Positions 7,968-15,018 of a DNA stretch of 46,483 nt are shown here, in pieces (within the stretch, counting starts at the first letter, position 1; every line of letters begins with the position of its first letter). This DNA comes from Lactovum miscens (GTDB taxonomy: Bacteria; Bacillota; Bacilli; Lactobacillales; Streptococcaceae), in contig NZ_JACHHV010000010.1 in NCBI RefSeq assembly GCF_014202895.1, positions 1-46,483 on the forward strand, written 5' to 3'. The notes under the pieces were generated by a model, which made no database searches, had not been told where the DNA came from, and worked only from the letters and a program-made list of their open reading frames with translations. The translations under genes were made by a program, and so were the position numbers.

Positions 7968-9362
7968 TTATTTAAAAAAAATAAATTTAGCGAATAAAAT
8001 AATGAGCACTATAATCAAGACTACCAAACGCCAAGGTTGCTCTCGGAGAAGGTGAACACGCCGCATCATGAACCCTTCATCTCCAGAAATATTATTGTTA
8101 ACTACTTCTTTTACTGTTTTTTTCCTCCTTGCATTTCCTGAATTACCACGAAGATTTTGGAAAAATTGACTCATAATTTTATCTGAACTATATGATAAAA
8201 CATTTCTAGCATAAATTTTTTCACCAGCCTTAGCAACCAATATTGTTGCAATTACTTGCAAGCAAAAGGCAATCCAAGCTTCTAGTTGACTCGAATATTG
8301 AATTGCTAATCGAGAGGTCATTAAGGTTGGACTTATAAATGGGATATAACTTAGGACACGCAAAATAACATTTCCTGGAGCTGCAGCCCCAGCTATCCCA
8401 GCAATGTAGCCAATAAGGGAGAAAAAGGCTAAGGGCTGAGTAGCCTGCTGGACTTGGGACTGTTCATTTACCAAGCTAGCAATAATAGAAGCTAAGAAGA
8501 TATAACCTAGGATACCTGAAATAATCATTAAGAAAGCATAAACACCAAAGGAGAGATCAACGCCTGAGAACAGAGAAATGACCGTTTTGACGGTTGAATT
8601 ATCTTTTAAAAAGAAAGCCGTTACTCCAAATCCAATCGCATAGATTACAATTTGGGTAAGAGCCAGACCAATCACACCTATAATCTTCCCATAATATTGG
8701 GTATTCGAAGAAGTAGTCGCGAGCAAAGTTTCCATAATGCGAGATGACTTTTCATTAGCAACTTCTTGAGCAATTATTGTCACATAGAACATCAACAAAA
8801 TCATAACTATAATTGAGGTCGCAGTTGCTAAGCCAATATTTGCACCTGTTCTTGTATCTCCGCCTTGCAAATTCTGTTGATTTGATTGAACAGTCATTTT
8901 GAGATTTGCAGCTCTGAGGAGACTTGTCAGATCAGTTGGACTTAAACCAAGCTTGCTGGCACTAGCCACCATTTTGATCTGAGTCAGCGCTTGTTGGTAG
9001 GTGGCCTCATTAAATTTTGTTGTCGTTTTATTTGTCGTAACAATAGTAAAACTACCATCAGTTGCTTTTGACAGGTAACCATCAATTTTCCCGTCTTCTA
9101 ACTTAATTGCTGCATCAGATTGTGAAGAAATCTCAGTGACATTCGCGTCAAGGATTTTATTTTGTTTCAGTTCTTGAGCAATTTTAGGTTCATTAACAAC
9201 AGCTAAATTAGTTTTTCCAGTAGTCCCTGAAGTTACTACCAGACCAATCACTATAGAAACCAATGGGATCAACAAGGGAGTTAAAATCATAGCCCAATAT
9301 CCAGCTCCCTTGACACGTGTCCGATAGACATTTTTCGCGACCAATATGGTTTGCTTATTCAT
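7968..9362 (-). CDS. ABC-2 type exporter permease, NatB/YhaP-like
   Basis: Membrane subunit of a two-component ABC exporter, 464 aa. One N-terminal helix (about residues 22-45, after a basic start) is followed by a soluble extracytoplasmic segment to about 175, then five or six helices from 180 to 390, and a final helix at the very C terminus after a basic stretch (about 440-460). This layout matches the NatB/YhaP family (ABC2_membrane_3). It overlaps its ATPase gene by 8 bp, so the pair forms one unit. NatAB in Bacillus exports sodium; YhaQP substrates are unknown, so I assign no substrate. Confidence 0.85.
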   Translation of the reverse strand: MNKQTILVAKNVYRTRVKGAGYWAMILTPLLIPLVSIVIGLVVTSGTTGKTNLAVVNEPKIAQELKQNKILDANVTEISSQSDAAIKLEDGKIDGYLSKATDGSFTIVTTNKTTTKFNEATYQQALTQIKMVASASKLGLSPTDLTSLLRAANLKMTVQSNQQNLQGGDTRTGANIGLATATSIIVMILLMFYVTIIAQEVANEKSSRIMETLLATTSSNTQYYGKIIGVIGLALTQIVIYAIGFGVTAFFLKDNSTVKTVISLFSGVDLSFGVYAFLMIISGILGYIFLASIIASLVNEQSQVQQATQPLAFFSLIGYIAGIAGAAAPGNVILRVLSYIPFISPTLMTSRLAIQYSSQLEAWIAFCLQVIATILVAKAGEKIYARNVLSYSSDKIMSQFFQNLRGNSGNARRKKTVKEVVNNNISGDEGFMMRRVHLLREQPWRLVVLIIVLIILFAKFIFFK

Positions 9363-10287
9363 GGATTATTCCCCCATTTTCTTCAATCCTAACCTCATCA
9401 TTGGCCACTTCTTTACGAAAGATTTCGTCTAAAGTTGGTGGTGTTTGCATAAATCCTTGAACATAACCGTTAGTCGTTACTTTATGGAAAATCTCATGAC
9501 CAACTTCTTCATTAGACACAAAAATCGTTCGACCAAGGTTGTTATGCTCTATTAAAAGCACACCATTAATGGACTGGAGTTCATTATCAGAAATTTCTGA
9601 GACTAGATTAATTCGGGTACGTCCATAACTTTCACGAATATCCTTAGTCTTACCTTGTAAAACTGTCTTACCATTTTTGAGCATGGTCAAATCATCTGAT
9701 AACATTTCCACATCTGACATGTTATGGTTAGAAAAGATGACAACTGCTCCTTTATCACGAAAATTTTTGATTTCATTCCTTAATAGACTGGTATTTACAG
9801 GGTCAAGTCCTGTAAAAGGTTCATCAAGAATTAGGAAATCCGGGTTATGAATCAAAGTTGCAATGAATTGGACTTTTTGTGCATTACCTTTAGATAAGGA
9901 TTGAATCTTATCCGAAATTTTTCCAACTACTTCCAACCGTTTAAACCATTCTTGAAGCTGGATACGAGCATCGGATCGTTTCATCCCATGAAGTTCAGCA
10001 AAATACAAGATCTGGTTTTCAACAGTCATCTTTTGATAGAGCCCCCGCTCTTCTGGTAGAAATCCTATTCTTTGCTTCTCAGCAAGACCAATAGGATGGC
10101 CATTCCAAGTAATTGAACCAGTATCTAAGTCAACAAATTTTAAGATTAAGCGAAAAGTGGTGGTCTTACCAGCCCCATTTTGGCCAATTAATCCCATAAC
10201 CTGTCCAGGCCCAATTGTCATATTTAAATTGTCAACGGCAGATCTGTTTCCAAAAAATTTGGAAACATTTTCAATTTTTAAGGTCAT
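9355..10287 (-). CDS. ABC transporter ATP-binding protein, NatA/YhaQ-like
   Basis: Cytoplasmic ATPase of the exporter, 310 aa. Walker A is GQNGAGKTTT (about residue 35), the signature reads LSKGNAQKVQF (LSKGN in place of LSGGQ, as seen in YhaQ relatives), Walker B is FLILDEPFTGLDP and the H-loop is IFSNHNMSDVE. The C-terminal 90 residues form the usual accessory domain of this family (DUF4162-like). Ribosome-binding site GGAAG lies just before the ATG. A candidate -10 (TATAAT) lies about 25 bp upstream of the start on the minus strand. Upstream is the GC-rich hairpin element and sdpI, probably a separate unit. Confidence 0.9.
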   Translation of the reverse strand: MTLKIENVSKFFGNRSAVDNLNMTIGPGQVMGLIGQNGAGKTTTFRLILKFVDLDTGSITWNGHPIGLAEKQRIGFLPEERGLYQKMTVENQILYFAELHGMKRSDARIQLQEWFKRLEVVGKISDKIQSLSKGNAQKVQFIATLIHNPDFLILDEPFTGLDPVNTSLLRNEIKNFRDKGAVVIFSNHNMSDVEMLSDDLTMLKNGKTVLQGKTKDIRESYGRTRINLVSEISDNELQSINGVLLIEHNNLGRTIFVSNEEVGHEIFHKVTTNGYVQGFMQTPPTLDEIFRKEVANDEVRIEENGGIIHE

Positions 10288-10377
10288 TAATCTACTTCCT
10301 TTTCTAGAATTATAGCATTTCTGGATCTACTTAAGTACGGGTTATTACATTAATATGATATTGGCCATTGATAAAAG

Positions 10378-10431
10378 CCGAAGCCTCCCATTCGCCGTGT
10401 TGTGGCAGAGGGGAAACGCCTCTGGCTTCGG
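10378..10431. other. GC-rich nested hairpin element
   Basis: In AT-rich surroundings, an outer stem CCGAAGC (10378-10384) / GCTTCGG (10425-10431) encloses an inner stem CAGAGG (10406-10411) / CCTCTG (10419-10424) with loop GGAAACG. On the minus strand CTTTTATC follows, so it may act as the sdpI terminator. The bases just right of it (10427-10446) match an inverted copy at 12437-12456 in 18 of 20 positions. It could be a structured RNA, a terminator or a plasmid remnant; I cannot decide. Confidence 0.5.
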
Positions 10432-10470
10432 ACCAAGTTTACCCGAAACGACAATAGTTTAGGGCTGGTA

Positions 10471-10496
10471 CAAACAAAAGGCGCTTAAATTGTTTG
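10471..10496. repeat. 7-bp inverted repeat downstream of sdpI
   Basis: CAAACAA and TTGTTTG flank a 12-base centre between sdpI and the GC-rich element. There is no T-run, so it is not a standard terminator. Confidence 0.35.
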
Positions 10497-10522
10497 AATG
10501 GCATTATTCTTGTCTATATACT

Positions 10523-11197
10523 TTATTGCTTTTCTTTTTCACCTTTGTCCATATATCGGTAAATAAAATATGAATATATTGTAGGTATTAATGCCAGCAA
10601 TATCGCATCTACCAACACTCCATAAAAGAATAAATGACCACCTATAAGAGTAAAAATCAAAATGACTATGCCCCCTATTAGCCACAACGGCCCCGCCATC
10701 CGATGGGTCTTTCTCCAAACTTTTTCGTTGGATAATGTCCAAGGGCTTCTAATTCCCAAGAAGTAATTAAACCTAAGCTTTCCCATGATATTCCCGAATA
10801 CAATCACTATGATAGAAATCACAATTCCGACGATTTTGCTTATGTTAAAGCTGTATCCTTGAGCACTAGCTAGCAATAAGATTTGAATTGTTAAAAATAA
10901 TGTGTTAAGCAAAAGCCTCGTGATTTTATAATTGCTTATAAATTTTAAGTAGTTTTGTCTTTGTGGATCAATACGAGGGAATAGATAAAACACCCAATAA
11001 ATGACTAAATGAATTGCAGGCACAAAGAACGCGCCATAAATTTTAGACAAGTATCCATCTGCTCTACCGCTTGCGTCCCAGTGGACAGCAATCTTGCCTG
11101 GTAGATTATGATAAAAAGCCAAGGAAAGAACAACCTCGATTACAATAAATAAAATGAATTGCCTTTCATTTTTGATAAAACTAACTATCTTTTTCAT
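10523..11197 (-). CDS. sdpI: SdpI-family membrane protein
   Basis: Integral membrane protein of 224 aa with a DUF1648 N-terminal part (LPGKIAVHWDASGRADGYLSK, about residues 32-52) and the C-terminal SdpI signature NYFLGIRSPWTLSNEKVWRKTHRMAG (about 144-169; shown across its key residues F146, R149, W152, W161, H165). About six membrane helices are visible. In Bacillus subtilis SdpI gives immunity to the SDP peptide toxin and also senses it, sequestering the repressor SdpR at the membrane. The start overlaps the end of the repressor gene by 4 bp (ATGA). No toxin genes (sdpABC) are nearby, so this is an orphan immunity pair. Assignment rests on family motifs; the toxin it responds to is unknown. 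Confidence 0.85.
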   Translation of the reverse strand: MKKIVSFIKNERQFILFIVIEVVLSLAFYHNLPGKIAVHWDASGRADGYLSKIYGAFFVPAIHLVIYWVFYLFPRIDPQRQNYLKFISNYKITRLLLNTLFLTIQILLLASAQGYSFNISKIVGIVISIIVIVFGNIMGKLRFNYFLGIRSPWTLSNEKVWRKTHRMAGPLWLIGGIVILIFTLIGGHLFFYGVLVDAILLALIPTIYSYFIYRYMDKGEKEKQ

Positions 11198-11475
11198 TCA
11201 TTATCGCTCCCATGTAAATTTCCTAAATCAAAAATCCAACTTACTATTTCTTGAAAAACAGATGTGTTAAGCGTGTAAATTATTTTTTGGCCATTTCTCT
11301 CATCCAATACAAGAGACGCTTGTTTAAGCATTTTAAGATGATGAGAAATGCTTGGCTTAGTCATATTAAACTTGGCAGCAATATCACCAGCAGTCATATC
11401 TTCTTTTCTAAGCATAGAGATGATTTTGCGCCTTGTAGGATCTGAAAGTGCTTTAAACATTAAATCTAAGGACAC
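11194..11475 (-). CDS. sdpR: SdpR-like ArsR-family autorepressor
   Basis: A 93-aa winged-helix repressor of the ArsR superfamily. It shows the ALSDPTRRKIISML start, recognition helix near FNMTKPSISHHLKMLKQASLV and the beta-wing ERNGQKIIYTLN. It lacks the metal-binding Cys motif of ArsR sensors, which fits the autorepressor SdpR group. The start is GTG at 11475, placed 7 nt after AAAGGTGG on the minus strand. It is translationally coupled to sdpI. Its promoter region holds an inverted repeat (11507-11528) suited to autorepression, as known for SdpR. Confidence 0.85.
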   Translation of the reverse strand: MSLDLMFKALSDPTRRKIISMLRKEDMTAGDIAAKFNMTKPSISHHLKMLKQASLVLDERNGQKIIYTLNTSVFQEIVSWIFDLGNLHGSDNE

Positions 11476-11506
11476 AAATATCCACCTTTCTCGTTAATTA
11501 AATAGA

Positions 11507-11528
11507 TATTTAAACAACTTTCTAAATA
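11507..11528 (-). promoter_or_regulatory. Probable sdpR operator
   Basis: TATTTA and TAAATA (perfect inverted repeat, 10-bp centre) 32-53 bp upstream of the sdpR GTG. On the minus strand it lies downstream of a TTGAAA hexamer and covers the expected -10 region, consistent with autorepression. Confidence 0.5.
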
Positions 11529-11682
11529 ACTTTCAATATATTTTATCATTATTTCATAGCGTGTCAATCCTAATATTAAAAAACGATCAGATAAATTGTT
11601 GAATTTAATCCAAAAATGCTGATATAGTGCTATTTATGAGATCAAAATATTAAAAATTTGGTTTTATTACTATATTTATTTT

Positions 11683-12240
11683 TTGACAAAAGCTATATAT
11701 ATATTAGACAATAATCTAAATAAGGAGCAACTATCACTGGATTCAAATTAAAAATTGAAACCGGGTAAATCGCTTTGTTTGTTTGGTATATTGATTATTG
11801 TCATAGCAATATCGTGATGGTGGCTATTTCGTCCGTTATCGCAACGCAGGCGCTTAATAATAGCATTACTGGTAATTACCACAGTTGGTTTTGAACCTTG
11901 ATGAGGCAGGCAGATACATGTGCAATGACTTACTACTATAATTCCGCAAATGGAAGCAAAACTAAGATCATTAATTTTTCCGATTACGCCAGACTAAATT
12001 TCACTTTGACGGAGAAATTAGACAACAGTAGCATAACAATCACCAAAGTCGTCAGGAATGCAGTGGAGTTTAAAATAGTCAATTCGGGAATATACACACA
12101 CTGCTGCTTATAAAACGGTATGGTCCATCAGCCGTGATGATAATTGTTACAGCAGGGCAATCCACTACTGGTGTTACAGCATATGTAGTATTTCTCGTGT
12201 TTCTAATTGCAGGCTAATTACAATAATTATGACAACAGTT
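11683..12240 (+). pseudogene. Decayed gene for a small membrane-anchored or secreted protein
   Basis: A possible promoter (TTGACA at 11683) and a good ribosome-binding site (AAGGAG, 11722-11727) precede a reading frame broken by at least three shifts. Joining frames gives an N-terminal hydrophobic segment (KSLCLFGILIIVIAIS, then VMVAISSVIATQALNN), a beta-rich middle (residues such as YARLNFTLTEKLDN and ITITKVVRNAVEFKIVNSG, 11968-12091) and a C-terminal hydrophobic tail (TTGVTAYVVFLVFLIAG, ending at 12216). Pieces in different frames that still make a coherent protein layout suggest a gene that decayed recently. I do not recognise the family. It sits between sdpRI and the plasmid-like segment, so it may have arrived with them. 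Confidence 0.45.
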
Positions 12241-12299
12241 AACCGGAAAAAGAACAAAGCACAACTTAAAAATCAATAAATAAATTTTAAGAAACCAAC

Positions 12300-12620
12300 G
12301 CTGCAAGTCTGGCGCCGGCCTCTCTAACAGATTTCTAAATGCGGGGCGCAAGCCACTAGTTTACGATTTTAAACTATGATCGCGAGTTGCTGCAAAGTGG
12401 TCAAAACTCGTGACGGTTTTGGCCTTTTAGCTTGCATCGGGTCAACTTGGCCCGAAGTCTGTCCTTCAGAGTTTATAAGTCGCCGTCTCAAACTCCCTTG
12501 CCCTTCCACAGCAACAACGGCATTTTTGCGGCAACGCTAACAGAACGTATAACACACTACACTTTGCTTAGCAAAGTCGTGTGTCCAGGCCTCCCCTGGA
12601 ATTCCCGACAATAGACAGGG
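12300..12620. mobile_element. GC-rich plasmid-like segment with an oriT-like hairpin
   Basis: About 320 bp clearly richer in GC than its surroundings, with no believable gene. It holds a long hairpin: ACACAC (12552-12557) and ACTTTGC (12561-12567), loop TTA, then GCAAAGT (12571-12577) and GTGTGT (12579-12584). Next comes CCAGG/CCTGG (12585-12599). A stem near the boundary of a GC-rich island is the layout of mobilisation origins on small lactic acid bacterial plasmids. A palindromic 20-mer at 12437-12456 recurs inverted at 10427-10446. I infer a plasmid remnant; no mobilisation gene is present, and I cannot confirm the family without a search. Confidence 0.4.
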
Positions 12621-13027
12621 TCAGTGTGAGTTATGATATTGATATCTTTAACTATGTGAAACTCCATTCTCCCAAATAGATAGAGATTGTCTTGAAATAA
12701 ATAGATCGTCCGCAACTTTTTGTTGAGTTAATTTTTTACTTTTCCTTTTTACGAAGCTCATTTTTTAGTCTAACTCACTTTATTTAATAAAGTGAGGGCT
12801 TGGAGGATTACATAACTTATCATGTTTATGCCAACATTAATTTAATTTTCATTGTGCACAAATAAGCTGTTTGCCTTTTTGTGATAATACCTCACATTTG
12901 AATTTATTTCAACTTTTCTTCATACGAGTTCGAGAATAAGTAATTCAGGTACTTTTTTTATTCTCAATATACAAAAGAATTTACAATTTTCCAATATTTG
13001 CAAAAGTACTCTAAATGTAAAAAACAA
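12621..13027. promoter_or_regulatory. Upstream regulatory region of the flavin reductase pair
   Basis: Contains a 9-bp stem CTCACTTTA / TAAAGTGAG with a 5-base loop (12774-12796), the palindrome TTGTGCACAA (12852-12861), and TTGTGA (12879-12884) with TCACA (12892-12896). The last two resemble Rex or Crp/Fnr sites but have non-standard spacing. No gene is seen; a minus-strand open frame at 12920-13129 runs through the promoter and is rejected. Confidence 0.35.
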
Positions 13028-13056
13028 TTGACAAAAAATGTGAAAAGTTCTACAAT
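13028..13056 (+). promoter_or_regulatory. Consensus promoter of the flavin reductase operon
   Basis: TTGACA (13028-13033), 17-bp spacer, TACAAT (13051-13056). It lies 44 bp before the ATG at 13101, which has a strong AAAGGAGAG ribosome-binding site. Confidence 0.85.
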
Positions 13057-13100
13057 CTCCTCTGTAATGATAAACTAATGTTTCTAAAGGAGAGACAATC

Positions 13101-13706
13101 ATGAAATTAATTGGGCTAATCGGCACCAACTCAAATAAATCTACTAATCGGCAGTTGTTGGAATATATGAAAAATCATTTTGAAGATTTCGCGGAGATAG
13201 AACTTATCGAAATCAAAGATCTTCCTGTTTTCAACAAACCAAGTAATCTTAAAATTCCTGATTCTGTTGTAGAAATATCAAAAAAAATAGAGGATGCTGA
13301 TGGAGTAATTATCGGAACTCCAGAGTATGATCATTCTATACCTGCTGTCTTGATGAACGCTCTTGCTTGGCTTTCATACGGAATTTTTCCACTCCTTAAT
13401 AAACCTGTTATGATCACAGGTGCTTCTTATGGTACATTAGGCTCTTCACGTGCCCAAGCTCAACTCAGGATAATTTTAGATTCTCCTGAAATTAGGGCAA
13501 CTGTTATGCCAGGATCGGAATTCTTATTAGGCCATTCTCTTCAAACCTTTGATAAAGAGGGTAATCTAATAGACCTTGAGACTGTTCAAAAGCTCGAGGC
13601 TCTATTTAATGACTTTCGTTTATTTGTCAAGATGATCGCTAAACTTTCAACTGCTCAAGCCTTATTACATAAGGAAGCCGAAAACTTTGACTGGGAAAAT
13701 ATATAA
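13101..13706 (+). CDS. NADPH-dependent FMN reductase family protein
   Basis: A 201-aa flavodoxin-fold oxidoreductase (FMN_red family). The phosphate-binding loop is GTNSNKSTNRQLL (about residues 8-20), the flavin-ring loop GTPEYDHSIPAVLMNALAWLS (about 73-93; key residues P75, E76, Y77, N87) and a third block PVMITGASYGTLGSSRAQAQLR. Such enzymes pass electrons from NAD(P)H to flavin, quinones or azo compounds. It is the first gene of a two-gene operon; the next gene is a paralogue 15 bp downstream. Substrate unknown. Confidence 0.88.
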   Translation: MKLIGLIGTNSNKSTNRQLLEYMKNHFEDFAEIELIEIKDLPVFNKPSNLKIPDSVVEISKKIEDADGVIIGTPEYDHSIPAVLMNALAWLSYGIFPLLNKPVMITGASYGTLGSSRAQAQLRIILDSPEIRATVMPGSEFLLGHSLQTFDKEGNLIDLETVQKLEALFNDFRLFVKMIAKLSTAQALLHKEAENFDWENI

Positions 13707-13721
13707 AGAAAGGTACCAACA

Positions 13722-14960
13722 ATGAAATTAGTAGCGATCGTCGGTTCAAATTCTGAACAATCTTATAACCGAATGCTTTTACAATTTATTCAAACAAATT
13801 TCAAACACAAATTTGATCTAGAACTATTAGAAATTAAAGACATCCCAATGTTTAACCAAGATATAGATAGGTCTAACGACTTTTCCATCCGCTTTCTTTA
13901 TAATAAGCTCTCACACGCCGATGGTATTATTATAGGTACCCCAGAGCACAATCACACTATTCCTGCTGCCTTGAAGAGTACACTCGAATGGATGTCTTTC
14001 AAACTACACCCTTTGGCAAATAAACCTGTGATGATTGTAGGCGCTTCTTACTACGATCAGGGATCTTCCCGTGCTCAACTTCAGCTTCGCCAAATTCTTG
14101 ATTCACCTGGTATCAATGCTTATGTTCTACCTGGTAATGAATTCTTACTAGGAAAGGCCAAAGAAGCATTTAATGATCAAGGCAATATCAAAAACGAAAG
14201 TACCATAAAGTTTTTAGAACTTTGTTTGGATAATTTTATTAAATATGTAGGAGTGATTTCAACATTGAAGACACCAAAGGCAATTGAAAAAGAAGATTTA
14301 GAGGCTCAGCATCCAATTGCCACAACCATTCAAGGTATTGACCCTGATGATCCTGATTGGGTTGATAAAGCTGCAGAATTGACTGGTGCAGTTTCTGGAA
14401 ACACATATGTCAAACTGGATCATGGTGTTTTAACAGTTGATCAAATCAATATGTTCCTCAAATCTATGCCTTTTGAATTAACATATGCCGATGATAATAA
14501 TCAGTTCTTGTATTACAACAATTCTCACCAGGACACCGATAGTATGTTGGCGAAGCGTATAGTTGGTGACCGTCTAGCGACAATTCATGCCACTCTACCA
14601 GCGGCTCAAATGAAGAATGTTGAATGGGTTATCGGTAGTTTGAGAAACGGTAACGAAGAAGTCATACGTACACTTGTTCCTGGAGACCATTCTAGAATTA
14701 TGAATACCCATAATTACCAAGCAATGTACTATCCAAATGGCGATTATGCAGGTATCAATGAGATTGTTCTTGATTTTAAGCCATGGTTGGATTGGTACTT
14801 AAAGTTAACGGGTCAAAAACTTGCTGGTGGAACGAGTAATCCGCTCCCAGCTGCTACCAAGGTAACAACTGATAGCACTACTGGGGCTTCTGACTCCAAC
14901 GGAACAGATGAATCTTCACCTGTTGAAACTGACTCTGATACTGGGGCATCAAAACACTAA
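13722..14960 (+). CDS. FMN reductase fused to a PAS-like domain
   Basis: A 412-aa protein. Residues 1-185 repeat the fold of the gene before it (GSNSEQSYNRMLL; GTPEHNHTIPAALKSTLEW; PVMIVGASYYDQGSSRAQLQLR). Residues about 190-235 are a linker, and about 240-355 resemble the PAS domain found at the end of DUF438 proteins: FELTYADDNNQFLYYNNS, a central VIGSLRNGNEEVIRTLVPG and a closing YAGINEIVLDFKPWLDW. The last 50 residues are low-complexity Ser/Thr/Asp. The reductase and PAS parts suggest flavin or redox sensing tied to reduction, possibly with haem or a quinone as ligand; this is inference. Ribosome-binding site AAAGAAAGG is weak but well placed. It is followed by a terminator. Confidence 0.82.
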   Translation: MKLVAIVGSNSEQSYNRMLLQFIQTNFKHKFDLELLEIKDIPMFNQDIDRSNDFSIRFLYNKLSHADGIIIGTPEHNHTIPAALKSTLEWMSFKLHPLANKPVMIVGASYYDQGSSRAQLQLRQILDSPGINAYVLPGNEFLLGKAKEAFNDQGNIKNESTIKFLELCLDNFIKYVGVISTLKTPKAIEKEDLEAQHPIATTIQGIDPDDPDWVDKAAELTGAVSGNTYVKLDHGVLTVDQINMFLKSMPFELTYADDNNQFLYYNNSHQDTDSMLAKRIVGDRLATIHATLPAAQMKNVEWVIGSLRNGNEEVIRTLVPGDHSRIMNTHNYQAMYYPNGDYAGINEIVLDFKPWLDWYLKLTGQKLAGGTSNPLPAATKVTTDSTTGASDSNGTDESSPVETDSDTGASKH

Positions 14961-14965
14961 CATAC

Positions 14966-15001
14966 AAAAAAAGTACATGTTGGAAAGCACGTACTTTTTT
15001 T
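14966..15001 (+). terminator. Terminator of the flavin reductase operon
   Basis: Hairpin AAGTAC-aTG / CA-cGTACTT with a 7-nt loop flanked by A-run and T-run. It can work in both directions, so it may also end the facing alcohol dehydrogenase transcript. Confidence 0.8.
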
Positions 15002-15018
15002 CTCTTAATTACCAAGAT

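Noticed and set aside
10378-10431. Known riboswitch in the GC-rich element
   Set aside because: Compared from memory with fluoride, guanidine and preQ1 patterns; conserved bases did not match.
12432-12614. 60-codon plus-strand frame in the GC-rich segment
   Set aside because: No ribosome-binding site and it runs through the oriT-like hairpin; the bases are explained better by structure.
12920-13129. 69-codon minus-strand frame
   Set aside because: It crosses the promoter and start of the flavin reductase gene on the other strand.
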